From JBPCQA01 sp050998615 (lineage in GTDB: Bacteria > Actinomycetota > Actinomycetes > Propionibacteriales > Nocardioidaceae), in NCBI GenBank assembly GCA_050998615.1, contig JBPCQA010000019.1:1-64000 (forward strand): DNA of 64,000 bases. Reading direction: 5' to 3'. Shown here piece by piece: positions 44,907-53,365 of the stretch. The notes beneath the pieces were generated by a model. The model did no database searches. It had not been told where the DNA came from and saw nothing but the letters and a program-made list of their open reading frames with translations. A program made the translations under genes and the position numbers. Within the stretch, counting starts at the first letter, position 1. Every line of letters begins with the position of its first letter.

Positions 44907-46208
44907 CTAGGCGGGTGACAGGAAGGCGGCCAGGGCGGCGGTGTACATCGCCGGATCAAGGGCACCGCACAGCTCCCGCGCCGAATGCATCGACAGCATC
45001 GGGGCGCCGAAGTCGACGGTGGTCGCCCCGGTCAGCGCAGCGGTCATCGGGCCGACAGTCGAACCACAAGGCATGTCGGAGCGCACCACGAACTGTTGCA
45101 CCGGGACTTCGGCCTGGGCACAAGCCTCGACGAACGCAGCAGCGCCGAGTGCATCGGTTGCGTAGCGCAGCGAGTTGTTGACCTTCATGACCGGCCCGCC
45201 GTTGATCGCGATCTGATGCTGCGGCTCATGCCGGTCGACATAGTTCGGGTGGGTCCCGTGGGCCATGTCACCCGACGCGATCACGGTGCCGGCCAGCGCG
45301 CGCAGGTAGTCCTCGCGGTCACCACCACGGGTGCTGACGATGCGCTCCAAGACCGTCGGCAACAGGGTCGAGACGGCACCCCGATCCGACACGCTGCCGA
45401 CCTCCTCGTGGTCGAACAGCACGAGGACCTGGGCGCGGGGCAGCGCTGGAGCCTGACCAACGGCAGCGACCAGCGCTTGTACGCCGGCGTAGCTCGTGGC
45501 GAGGTTGTCCAGACGTGGCGCGGCGATCAGCTCTTTGTCGCGTCCGATACGACGAGATGGCGTGAGGTCGTTGGTCATCAAGTCCCAGCCGAGCACGTCG
45601 GCCGGCTCCGCGCCGGCCGCGGCGGCAATGAAGGCCCGGAAGTCTCCCGGCTCGGTCCCCACGCCCCAGATCGGGGACAAATGCTGCTGCGGGTTTAGCT
45701 TGACGCCCTCCCGGGTGACCTCGCGGTCGAGGTGAATCGCGAGTTGCGCGACCCGCAAGATCGCGTCCTCGACCTTGACGAGCCGCGCGTCGACGCCGTG
45801 ATCGCTGCGAACCGCGATCCGGCCAGAGAGCCCGAGGTCGCGATCGAGCCAGGAGTTCATGAGCGCGCCGCCGTACACCTCGACACCGAGCAACTGCCAC
45901 CCGGCCCGACTCGTCTCCGGACGCGGTTTGATCCGCAGGTTGGGGCTGTCAGTATGGGCGCCGACGATCCGGAACGGGGTGGCTGCGGCGGCCGCATGCT
46001 CGGTGCTCCACGCGATGAGCGAGCCGCCGCGGATGACGTACCAGCGGCCCGCCTCGCGTGGCCAGGGCTGGGTCTCGTCCAGGGCCGAGAAACCCTTCTG
46101 CTCCAGCATGCGGGCCGCTTCTGCGCAGGCGTGGAAGGGTGACGGTGAAGCGTCCACGAACGCACACAGCCGCGCCGCCTCGGTATCGGTGTCAAAGGAG
46201 AACGTCAT
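44907..46208 (-). CDS. M18 family aminopeptidase
   Basis: 433 aa. Dinuclear-zinc aminopeptidase, usually removing N-terminal Asp/Glu or other residues. Seen: VGAHTDSPNLRIKPRP (metal His/Asp), LVLFDHEEVGS (acid/metal glutamates), GDMAHGTHPNYVDRH, and a C-terminal SDMPCGSTVGPM metal-His neighbourhood. The start ATG 46208 matches homologues (FVDASPSPFHAC). Convergent with the previous gene, 10 bp apart. Confidence 0.93.
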   Translation of the reverse strand: MTFSFDTDTEAARLCAFVDASPSPFHACAEAARMLEQKGFSALDETQPWPREAGRWYVIRGGSLIAWSTEHAAAAATPFRIVGAHTDSPNLRIKPRPETSRAGWQLLGVEVYGGALMNSWLDRDLGLSGRIAVRSDHGVDARLVKVEDAILRVAQLAIHLDREVTREGVKLNPQQHLSPIWGVGTEPGDFRAFIAAAAGAEPADVLGWDLMTNDLTPSRRIGRDKELIAAPRLDNLATSYAGVQALVAAVGQAPALPRAQVLVLFDHEEVGSVSDRGAVSTLLPTVLERIVSTRGGDREDYLRALAGTVIASGDMAHGTHPNYVDRHEPQHQIAINGGPVMKVNNSLRYATDALGAAAFVEACAQAEVPVQQFVVRSDMPCGSTVGPMTAALTGATTVDFGAPMLSMHSARELCGALDPAMYTAALAAFLSPA

Positions 46209-46353
46209 GCGGTGACTCTCTCAAATCGGCCCCACACCAAAGACGCCGCCACCAGAGTATGTCTGACGGCGGCGGCGGCATCCATGGACCGATGGTTCCC
46301 TCCGGCAGGCCTCGCTTGGGCCGGCTGATGGGCGAAGGGCGGCTCTTACCGGG

Positions 46354-47082
46354 TCAGTTGTTGTCACCTCCGGGGATCGCCTGGAAGAACAGGTAGATGT
46401 TGGACGGGATGTTCGCGGTCACCCAGTTGGGGTGCATGCGGCGGATCTTGTAGACGGTGCCGAGGCTCTTGCCCATGGCGATCTGGTTCCACGCGGTTTG
46501 GTTGGTCACACCGATCACGACAACCGGCCACCATGAAGACAGCGCGCCTTCGCGGTCCTTGATGATGTGGCTGTGTGCCGGCAACAGGGCGTTGGAGGCC
46601 GACGGGCCGAACACGCGCGAGGCGTCGACACGGTGCGGGTGGTCGATGCAGTTCCCGACCTTCGGGCACTGCAGGTTCGGCGGGGTGAAGCCGATCGGGG
46701 TCATCACGTACACGGGCGACACGACTTCCCCGCTGGGGGGCGCAACGTTGGTCGACGCGCCAATCTCGCAGCCGGTCGTGGCTTGGCTGAGGGAGTGGTC
46801 GCCGCAGAAGTAGCGGTGTGAGTAGTTCAGGTCCAGGGTGTTGCCGTTGTACCAGGAGTCGGTCACGCCGATGCCGTCACACTGCGGTGAGTTTTGACCG
46901 CACGGGTCGGGTGCGTCGGCCGGCTTGACGGATCCCGAAGTCACCGACTGGTGGATCGGTACGCTGGCCGTCGCCAAAGCGCCGCTGGTCAATGCGCCTG
47001 CGGTGGCCAAGACGGTGCAGAGCACCAGGACTCTGCGGGTGAGATGAACCGAAAACCGTCGCATCGGAATCAGTTTCTTCAT
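46354..47082 (-). CDS. Secreted protein of unknown function
   Basis: 242 aa from ATG 47082, with AAGGAG seven bases upstream. Sec signal peptide: basic start (MKKLIPMRRFSVHLTRR), hydrophobic core, probable cleavage after ALATA (about residue 38). The mature part has eight cysteines (as in DPCGQNSPQCDG and VGNCIDHPH), suggesting disulfides, and a histidine-rich centre (DHPHRVD and PAHSHII) that could bind a metal. No membrane helix after the signal. I do not recognise the family. Monocistronic, between an aminopeptidase gene and iscS. Confidence 0.7.
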   Translation of the reverse strand: MKKLIPMRRFSVHLTRRVLVLCTVLATAGALTSGALATASVPIHQSVTSGSVKPADAPDPCGQNSPQCDGIGVTDSWYNGNTLDLNYSHRYFCGDHSLSQATTGCEIGASTNVAPPSGEVVSPVYVMTPIGFTPPNLQCPKVGNCIDHPHRVDASRVFGPSASNALLPAHSHIIKDREGALSSWWPVVVIGVTNQTAWNQIAMGKSLGTVYKIRRMHPNWVTANIPSNIYLFFQAIPGGDNN

Positions 47083-47365
47083 GTGTTTCTCCTTGAGGTT
47101 GACAATTTGACTGGCACGCGCGGATCGCCAAGCGTCTTCGGCGGTGTGTCGGCCTCCTCCCCTGAGTCAGCGAAGACGTTCGCGCTCTACGTGACAAGAG
47201 CCAACCAGCGCTTGACTGGCCACGGCTCATCGCACGTCCAGCCCCCAAACCTGACGTTACGCTCTGCTTCGCTCGCTGTCTGGATTTTGATTCCAATGAC
47301 GAGCGGGGAGGCTGAGACACCGCTGTCCCTGCGGGCGTTGGGAGGCGCTCTAAACTGACACAGCC

Positions 47366-48574
47366 ATGACTGAGCCCCCCGCTGCGCCGGTTGCGTATCT
47401 CGACCACGCCGCCACGACGCCGATGTATCCGGAAGTCATCGAGGCGATGACCGGCCAGCTGGCGCGGCTCGGCAACGCCTCGTCGCTGCATGGCTCAGGC
47501 CGCTCGGCCCGACGAGTGGTGGAAGAGTCGCGGGAGATGATCGCGGCCACCTTGAACTCTCGGCCGTCCGAGGTCGTGTTCACCTCCGGTGGCACCGAGT
47601 CCGACAATCTCGCGGTCAAGGGATTCTTTTGGGCGCGTCGAGCCGATGATCACCGGCGTACTCGAGTGTTAGCGACGGCTGTCGAGCATCACGCGGTGCT
47701 TGATGCCCTCCATTGGCTCGGCACCGATGCCGGCGCCGAGGTAGAGCTGTTGCCGGTCGACACAGATGGGCGCCTCGACATGGCTGCGTTGCGTGAGTCG
47801 ATCGAGCGCGACCCGGACGGCGTGGCCCTGATCACCGTGATGTTGGCCAACAACGAGGTAGGCACGTTGCAGCCGGTCGACGAAGTCGTGGCAGTTGCCG
47901 CGCCATACGGCATCCCGGTTCACACCGACGCGGTCCAGGCACTGGGTCAGCTGCCGCTTGACTTCGCCACGTCCGGCGTTGACGCCATGACAGTGACGAG
48001 TCACAAGATCGGTGGGCCGTTCGGAGTCGGTGCATTGCTGGTACGTCGAGACGCCGAGCTTGTCGCGTTGATTCACGGCGGCGGTCAAGAGCGTGACGTG
48101 CGCTCGGGCACGATTGATGCGCCAGGCATCGTCGGCTTCGCAGCGGCGGCCGAGTTGGCCGTCAAGGGTCAACCTGGCCGAGCCATGGCCGCCGCGGAGC
48201 TTCGAGACGAGCTGATTCGACGGGTGCGGCACGTCGTACCGGATGCGCAGCTCAATGGACCCGGTGGGGAGCGACGCCTTCCTGGCAACGCCCATCTGTC
48301 GTTTCCCGGCTGCGAAGGAGACTCGCTGCTCATGTTGCTGGACGCCCAGGGCATCGAGTGCTCGACCGGCTCCGCGTGTTCGGCCGGAGTGCCGCAGGCG
48401 AGTCATGTGTTGCTGGCGATGGGCCGAGACGAGGCGAGTGCGCGCGGATCGTTGCGCTTCTCGCTCGGCCACACGTCCACCCCGGCCGACATCGAGCGGG
48501 TGGTCGACGCGATCGGGCCAGCGGTGGAGCGGGCGCGTGCCGCCGGGGTGGCTGACATTGGAGACCTGCAATGA
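47366..48574 (+). CDS. iscS: Cysteine desulfurase
   Basis: 402 aa. PLP enzyme releasing sulfur from cysteine for Fe-S clusters and tRNA thiolation. N-terminal YLDHAATTPMYPEV, PLP-lysine segment SHKIGGPFGVGAL, and the active Cys loop CSTGSACSAGVPQASHVL. The 4-bp overlap with mnmA (ATGA at 48571) points to a dedicated sulfur donor for tRNA 2-thiouridine synthesis. The gap 47083-47365 upstream shows no further gene. Confidence 0.95.
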   Translation: MTEPPAAPVAYLDHAATTPMYPEVIEAMTGQLARLGNASSLHGSGRSARRVVEESREMIAATLNSRPSEVVFTSGGTESDNLAVKGFFWARRADDHRRTRVLATAVEHHAVLDALHWLGTDAGAEVELLPVDTDGRLDMAALRESIERDPDGVALITVMLANNEVGTLQPVDEVVAVAAPYGIPVHTDAVQALGQLPLDFATSGVDAMTVTSHKIGGPFGVGALLVRRDAELVALIHGGGQERDVRSGTIDAPGIVGFAAAAELAVKGQPGRAMAAAELRDELIRRVRHVVPDAQLNGPGGERRLPGNAHLSFPGCEGDSLLMLLDAQGIECSTGSACSAGVPQASHVLLAMGRDEASARGSLRFSLGHTSTPADIERVVDAIGPAVERARAAGVADIGDLQ

Positions 48575-49692
48575 AGGTCCTCGCGGCCATGTCCGGCGGG
48601 GTTGACTCGGCTGTCGCCGCCGCCCGCGCGGCCGAGGCAGGCCATGACGTCACTGGCATTCATCTCGCCTTGTCCCGCAACCCAAAGTCCTACCGCAGTG
48701 GTGCCCGCGGTTGCTGCACGATCGAGGACGCCAACGACGCCCGTCGAGCCGCTGATGTCATCGGGATCCCCTTCTACGTATGGGATCTCAGTGATCGTTT
48801 TCATCAAGACGTGGTGGAAGACTTTGTGACCGAGTACGCCGCGGGGCGCACCCCCAATCCATGCCTGCGGTGCAACGAGAAGATCAAGTTCGCGGCGTTG
48901 CTCAACCGGGCGATGGCGCTCGGGTTCGACGCGGTGGCGACCGGTCACTATGCGCAACTGATGACCGGGTCCGACGGATCGGTCGAGATGCATCGTGCCG
49001 TCGACGCCGGCAAGGATCAGTCTTATGTGCTGGGAGTCTTGACCCTGGAGCAGCTGGCTCACTCGATGTTCCCACTCGGTGACTCCGTTAAGGACGACGT
49101 CCGGTTGGAGGCGGAGCGGCGTGGGTTGTCGGTGGCGAACAAGCCAGACAGCCACGACATCTGCTTCATCTCCGACGGAGACACCGCGGGGTGGCTCCGG
49201 GAGAGACTTGGTGCCGGGTCTGGAGAGATCGTCGACCAGGCAGGTGAAGTGCTGGCCAATCACGAGGGGACGTTTGGTTTCACGATCGGCCAGCGTCGAG
49301 GCCTTCGGCTCGACCGGCCGGCACCGGACGGCCAGCCGCGCTACGTCTTGGACATCGAGCCGGTGTCGGGCACGGTGACGGTCGGGTCTCGCGAGGAACT
49401 GGCCATCGACCACATCACCGGCATCAAGCCGCGCTGGTGCGGAACCGAGCCGGTCGGTGACCTGAAGTGTTCAGTGCAGCTACGCGCCCACGGCGGAGAG
49501 CACTCGGCGCTGGCGCGGGTAGCCGCTGATCAGGTGGAGATCGGTTTGCTCGAACCGGCCAGCGGTATCGCCCCAGGCCAAGCTGCGGTGATCTATGCAG
49601 GCACGCGGGTTGTGGGTAGCGCCACGATCGCGCAGACCCGACGCCGTCCAGAGTGCCCAGCCGGTGGGTTTCGAGACGCTAGCGGAGGTTGA
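48571..49692 (+). CDS. mnmA: tRNA 2-thiouridylase
   Basis: 373 aa. Thiolates U34 of Lys/Glu/Gln tRNAs. PP-loop MSGGVDSAVAAAR (about 7-19), first catalytic Cys in TPNPCLRCNEKIKF, second in SHDICFISDGDT, C-terminal beta barrel with TIGQRRGLRLD and VSGTVTVGSREEL. The last dozen codons (PAGGFRDASGG) come from an inserted palindromic repeat (from 49663) and are not family sequence. Confidence 0.95.
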   Translation: MKVLAAMSGGVDSAVAAARAAEAGHDVTGIHLALSRNPKSYRSGARGCCTIEDANDARRAADVIGIPFYVWDLSDRFHQDVVEDFVTEYAAGRTPNPCLRCNEKIKFAALLNRAMALGFDAVATGHYAQLMTGSDGSVEMHRAVDAGKDQSYVLGVLTLEQLAHSMFPLGDSVKDDVRLEAERRGLSVANKPDSHDICFISDGDTAGWLRERLGAGSGEIVDQAGEVLANHEGTFGFTIGQRRGLRLDRPAPDGQPRYVLDIEPVSGTVTVGSREELAIDHITGIKPRWCGTEPVGDLKCSVQLRAHGGEHSALARVAADQVEIGLLEPASGIAPGQAAVIYAGTRVVGSATIAQTRRRPECPAGGFRDASGG

Positions 49693-49775
49693 GGCGCATT
49701 GAAGGAGGTCGAGGCGCGTTGACGGTGGCTGAGGAGGCCGCTTCGCGGCCGTCTCGCTCCGCACCCCACTGCCCA
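49663..49775. repeat. Degenerate cluster of the 41-bp palindrome family
   Basis: Begins GGTGGGTTTCGAGACGCT (49663-49680) inside mnmA, then three imperfect repeats (GAGGTTGAGGCGCATTGA, GAGGTCGAGGCGCGTTGA, GGTGGCTGAGGAG) and a hairpin GAGGCCGC/GCGGCC around 49733-49750. It fills most of the gap between mnmA and the permease gene. Confidence 0.6.
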
Positions 49776-49806
49776 CGTGTGCCTGTTGTGACATCGCGCT
49801 ACCAGC

Positions 49807-51231
49807 ATGACGCTGCAACCAATTCCCGAAGACGCCCGAACCACACGGGTGTCGGGCCAGTTCTGGATCTGGTGCGGCGCCAACATCGCGCCGATCAACT
49901 GGGTGCTGGGTGCGCTTGGAGTCAACCTCGGGCTCGGCTTGGCCGACACCGTGATCGTCCTCGTCGTAGGCAACCTCATCGGCATAGCGGTCTTTGGGTT
50001 CTTCGTGCTCCTCGGCCAACGGACTGGTGCCACCGGAATGGTGCTGAGCCGGGCAGCTTTCGGGCGCCGAGGAAACTACTTTCCCGCCACGATCCAAGCT
50101 TGCCTGGCCATCGGATGGTGTGCCGTCAACACGTGGATCATCCTCGATCTGGTGATGGCGTTGTTCGGCAAGCTCGGTCTCGTCGACCCGATCGCCCACA
50201 ACTACGGGCCCCGGATCCTCGTTGCCGGGGCCATCATGCTCGTACAGGTGGTGATCTCCTGGCTGGGCTACAAGGCGATCGCGACGTTCGAGCGATGGAC
50301 GGTGCCGCCCACGATCGCGATTCTCATCGCGATGTCCATCACCGCCTGGTTCTTCCTGCACATCAACTGGGGGTACGCCGGCGCGGCCGGGCACATCCTC
50401 ACCGGCTGGCCGCGACTGTCGGCCATGAGCAGCATCATGACGGCCATCGGGATCGGTTGGGGCATCACCTGGTTCACCTACGCGGCGGACTACTCGCGGT
50501 TTGTGAGCGTGCGAATGCCACCTAGCCGGCTCTACCTCGCCAGCACGTTCGGTCAATTCCTACCAGTCGTGTGGCTTGGCGTGCTCGGCGCGACACTGGC
50601 CACCAAGAACGGGTCGGTGGACCCCGGACAGTTGGTCGTGGAGAACTTCGGGACCATGGCGATCCCGGTGCTTCTGCTGGTCGTTCACGGTCCCATCGCC
50701 ACGAACATCTTGAACACCTACACCCTTTCGGTCGCCACCCAAGCACTCGACGTCAAGATTCCGAGGCGGGCACTGAGTGTCGTCGTGGGCGTTTTTGCGA
50801 TGGCCGTCGTCGTGTTCTTCATCTACCAAGGCGACCTGGCGTCAACCCTGGACGCGTGGCTGTCCGGTATCGTGGCCTGGATCGCCTCGTGGGGCGGCAT
50901 CATGCTCGTTCACTATTACGGGCTGCACCGGCACGAGACCAATGTCGAGCGGCTCTTCGATCCGGCCCGAGCGTCGCGCGTCCCGGACGTCAACTGGGCA
51001 GGTTTCATCGCGTTCTTCGGGGGCATCGTAATGACGTGGCTGTTCATGTTCGGGTCCACGCCGCTCCTGCACGGAGCCGTGTCCACGGCCCTGCACGGAG
51101 TTGACCTGTCCTGGCTGGCGGGGGGCGTAACCAGCGCCGTCCTGTACGCCGTGCTCGGGCCGCTAGCCGAGAAGCGCTTCAGCGGAACGGGCCGCCCGAA
51201 TCCCGCGATCGTCTCGAAGGTCGGTGCCTGA
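49807..51231 (+). CDS. NCS1-family nucleobase:cation symporter (cytosine/purine permease)
   Basis: 474 aa, twelve predicted membrane helices, the family norm. Begins RVSGQFWIWCGANIAPINWV, the NCS1 N-terminal signature, and has AFGRRGNYFPATIQACLAIGW in helix 3. Takes up cytosine, purines, allantoin, hydantoin or thiamine precursors; the substrate cannot be fixed and no catabolic gene is adjacent. The stop is 38 bp before a truncated membrane gene on the other strand. Confidence 0.88.
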   Translation: MTLQPIPEDARTTRVSGQFWIWCGANIAPINWVLGALGVNLGLGLADTVIVLVVGNLIGIAVFGFFVLLGQRTGATGMVLSRAAFGRRGNYFPATIQACLAIGWCAVNTWIILDLVMALFGKLGLVDPIAHNYGPRILVAGAIMLVQVVISWLGYKAIATFERWTVPPTIAILIAMSITAWFFLHINWGYAGAAGHILTGWPRLSAMSSIMTAIGIGWGITWFTYAADYSRFVSVRMPPSRLYLASTFGQFLPVVWLGVLGATLATKNGSVDPGQLVVENFGTMAIPVLLLVVHGPIATNILNTYTLSVATQALDVKIPRRALSVVVGVFAMAVVVFFIYQGDLASTLDAWLSGIVAWIASWGGIMLVHYYGLHRHETNVERLFDPARASRVPDVNWAGFIAFFGGIVMTWLFMFGSTPLLHGAVSTALHGVDLSWLAGGVTSAVLYAVLGPLAEKRFSGTGRPNPAIVSKVGA

Positions 51232-51269
51232 GCTCTCCGGGAGGATGCGGACCAGCGGGCAGGATCACT

Positions 51270-51557
51270 TTGGGGCAGGCCGCGAAGCACGGTCGCGGCG
51301 ATCTTGGCGGTCGGCGTGACGCCCATCACCTTGACCAGCGCGGCACCGGCTGCCCCTGCGATGGCGGCAGCTACCACGAAGATGATGATCGCGGCGATGA
51401 CGTTGGGCAGGTAAGTCAGCACCTGGTTCATGAACGTGGTCAAGGCGGGGATCCGTAGTGCACCGATCGCCGAGACGAGGAAGAACGCAAACACCAGGTA
51501 GAAGACCACTTGTCCGATGCCCTTGGAGGGACTGGCATCGGGCATTCCCTTGTCCAC
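51270..51557 (-). pseudogene. Truncated membrane protein with conserved TM-helix (MscS-like)
   Basis: From ATG 51557 the product begins like small actinobacterial proteins with duplicated conserved TM helices (PF05552-type): GIGQVVFYLVFAFFLVSAIG and TYLPNVIAAIIIFVVAAAIA, followed by TPTAKIAATVLRGL. At about 51270 the homology stops; beyond this the frame runs antisense through the permease gene and is not a real continuation. The 3' half (second helix set) is missing, probably lost when the permease gene became adjacent. Confidence 0.6.
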
Positions 51558-51631
51558 GTACCTGGTGGGGACAGTGCGAAATGCGGACGGGATAGTTGCC
51601 TTTACGGTCTAAATCCCCGTTGTGCGAGTGA

Positions 51632-51650
51632 TACCTTACAGCGTAAGCTA
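51632..51650. promoter_or_regulatory. Palindromic operator candidate CTTACAGCGTAAG
   Basis: A 13-bp sequence with perfect 5-bp arms (CTTAC-AGC-GTAAG, 51635-51647), extended to 19 bp with one mismatch per arm. It lies in the gap between the truncated membrane gene and the PRC-barrel gene. Operators of this form are typical of TetR regulators with the TetR_C domain (recollection); such a regulator is encoded at 52524. Confidence 0.45.
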
Positions 51651-51752
51651 TGTACGTCAACCTATGACAGCGGCGCGTCTCACTCACCATCAGCCTGAAG
51701 GCGGAACTTCGCGCCACCGCACATCGCAACCAGCCAACAGGAGGGCGACTTT

Positions 51753-52298
51753 ATGCTCGAGCAGAGCCAGATCGACCAGGTGACCGGTGGTGAGGTGTAC
51801 GGCTCGGACGGCGAGAAGATCGGGAAAGTCGGCCAGATCTATGTGGATGACCGGACCGGCCAGCCGGAGTGGGCCACCCGTTAATACCGGGCTCTTCGGC
51901 ATGAGCGAGAGCTTCGTGCCACTGCAGCAGGCGGAATTTTCCGGCGACCGGCTGACGGTGCCCTACGACAAGAGCAAGGTCAAGGACGCACCGAACGTCA
52001 GTGGTGACACGCACCTTTCCCCAGACGGGGAGTGCGGGCTCTACGACTACTACGGCGTGGATTACGGCGCCGGCTACACCGGCACGAATTCCGCCGAGAC
52101 GCCGACATCTCCGAAGAGGAGCACGAGGTCGTGCTGAGCGAGGAGCGTCCGGTGGTGAGCAAGACCACCGAGCCGGTCGAGCGGGTACGTCTCGGCACCG
52201 AGCAGGTCACCCAGGAGGAGTCGGTCACCGAGGAGGTCCGCAAGGAGCGCATCGAGGCAGAGGGTGATATCGCCAACGACGACCGTAACCTTCGCTGA
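51753..52298 (+). pseudogene. PRC-barrel/DUF2382 stress protein, frameshifted and internally deleted
   Basis: ATG 51753 (GGAGGG upstream) encodes the PRC barrel: SQIDQVTGGEVYGSDGEKIG up to GQPEWATR, then TAA at 51882. An extra C in CCACCCGTTAATACC explains the shift; removing it restores NTGLFGMSESFVPLQQAEF and on to LYDYYGVDYGAGY. A second break near 52100 joins directly to the end of DUF2382 (DISEEEHEVVLSEERPVV, to 52298), so most of DUF2382 is gone. Intact relatives are common actinobacterial stress proteins. Confidence 0.8.
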
Positions 52299-52315
52299 TA
52301 ACGACTCCGTCGGCA

Positions 52316-52353
52316 AATTGCCCCGACACCTGCTGCAGGGTGTCGGGGCAATT
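52316..52353. terminator. Strong hairpin terminator
   Basis: Perfect 15-bp arms: AATTGCCCCGACACC (52316-52330) and its complement ending at 52353, with an 8-base loop TGCTGCAG. It follows the PRC-barrel remnant by 17 bp. No U-tract, as often in actinobacterial intrinsic terminators. Confidence 0.75.
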
Positions 52354-52523
52354 GCTGTTCGCTGGGCTGAAATCGCGCCCACCTTCGGCACGTGGCAGCT
52401 TCGGCCATACGGACATACATTCGCACTCCACGAGAGATGCCCTCGGCGGCCGCGGTGACGCGCACAGCACCGCCGTAGACTTCGAACAACAGCGGTTGAG
52501 CGTTGATCGGCGAGGAGGCAGCG

Positions 52524-53282
52524 ATGTCGGCAGCAGACGACGCCGGGGAGCCCAACCGCGTGGTCGACGGTGACAAGGTGGTGGTTGCGGGCGAAGATCC
52601 CCCATCCGCCCGAGTCCGACTTGATCGCGATCGCATCATTGCCACCGCTGTCGCCTACATCGACGCCAATGGACTTGCCAGCCTGTCCATGCGAAAGCTG
52701 GGCACCGCGCTCGGGGTGGAGGCAATGTCGCTGTATCGCTACGTTCCAGGTAGTGACGATCTCCTGGATGGCGTCGTGGACGCTGTCATCAACGAGATGT
52801 ACAACGACGAGGACATCATCGACTCACCGCGCGACGGCTGGCAGGACTTCCTCCAGCGCCTCGCCCACGGCGTCCGCCGGGTCGCCTTGGCGCACCCGCT
52901 GGTCTTTCCGTTGGTCGCGTCGCGGCCAACGGAGGCGCCGTGGCTGCGTCCGCCGCTGCGCAACCTGACCTGGGTCGAGTCGTTTCTCAACGGGTTGATC
53001 TCCGAAGGCTTCTCCGACGTTGGGGCGGTGTCGGCCTACCGTGCGTTCACCAGCTTCCTCCTCGGTCACTTGCTGCTGGAGGTTTCAGCGCACGGAGCCG
53101 ACGTGGGACCGCTCGACGTGCTGGACGATGACTCCGGCGCGGAACCTAGCCTTGTAGATTATCCACTTGTCAAGCGCCTCAGCAATGCCCTGGCCGAAGA
53201 CCACTCGGCCGTGGAATTCGAGGAGTCGCTCGAAGACTTGCTCGACCGCATCACCTTGTTGCGCAGCGAGACGAGCGCCTGA
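52524..53282 (+). CDS. TetR-family transcriptional regulator
   Basis: 252 aa from ATG 52524 with GAGGAGG five bases upstream. A disordered N-terminal tail of about 35 residues precedes the HTH: RIIATAVAYIDANGLASLSM, then MRKLGTALGVEAMSLYRYV (about 58-76). The C-terminal part (DFLQRLAHGVRRVALAHPLV, AYRAFTSFLLGHLLLE) resembles the TetR_C class that often controls drug efflux. No transporter adjoins it. The palindrome at 51632-51650 is a candidate site. Confidence 0.88.
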   Translation: MSAADDAGEPNRVVDGDKVVVAGEDPPSARVRLDRDRIIATAVAYIDANGLASLSMRKLGTALGVEAMSLYRYVPGSDDLLDGVVDAVINEMYNDEDIIDSPRDGWQDFLQRLAHGVRRVALAHPLVFPLVASRPTEAPWLRPPLRNLTWVESFLNGLISEGFSDVGAVSAYRAFTSFLLGHLLLEVSAHGADVGPLDVLDDDSGAEPSLVDYPLVKRLSNALAEDHSAVEFEESLEDLLDRITLLRSETSA

Positions 53283-53365
53283 GGGCGCCCACTACCTCGC
53301 AACCCGATCCACGGTTCAGTCGTCACGCTGGCGCCGCGGGTGAGACGCCGGGCCTCTATGGTCGA

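Noticed and set aside
50916..51557. Full 213-codon minus-strand frame as one gene
   Set aside because: Only the first 96 codons resemble a membrane protein; the remainder is antisense to the permease gene.
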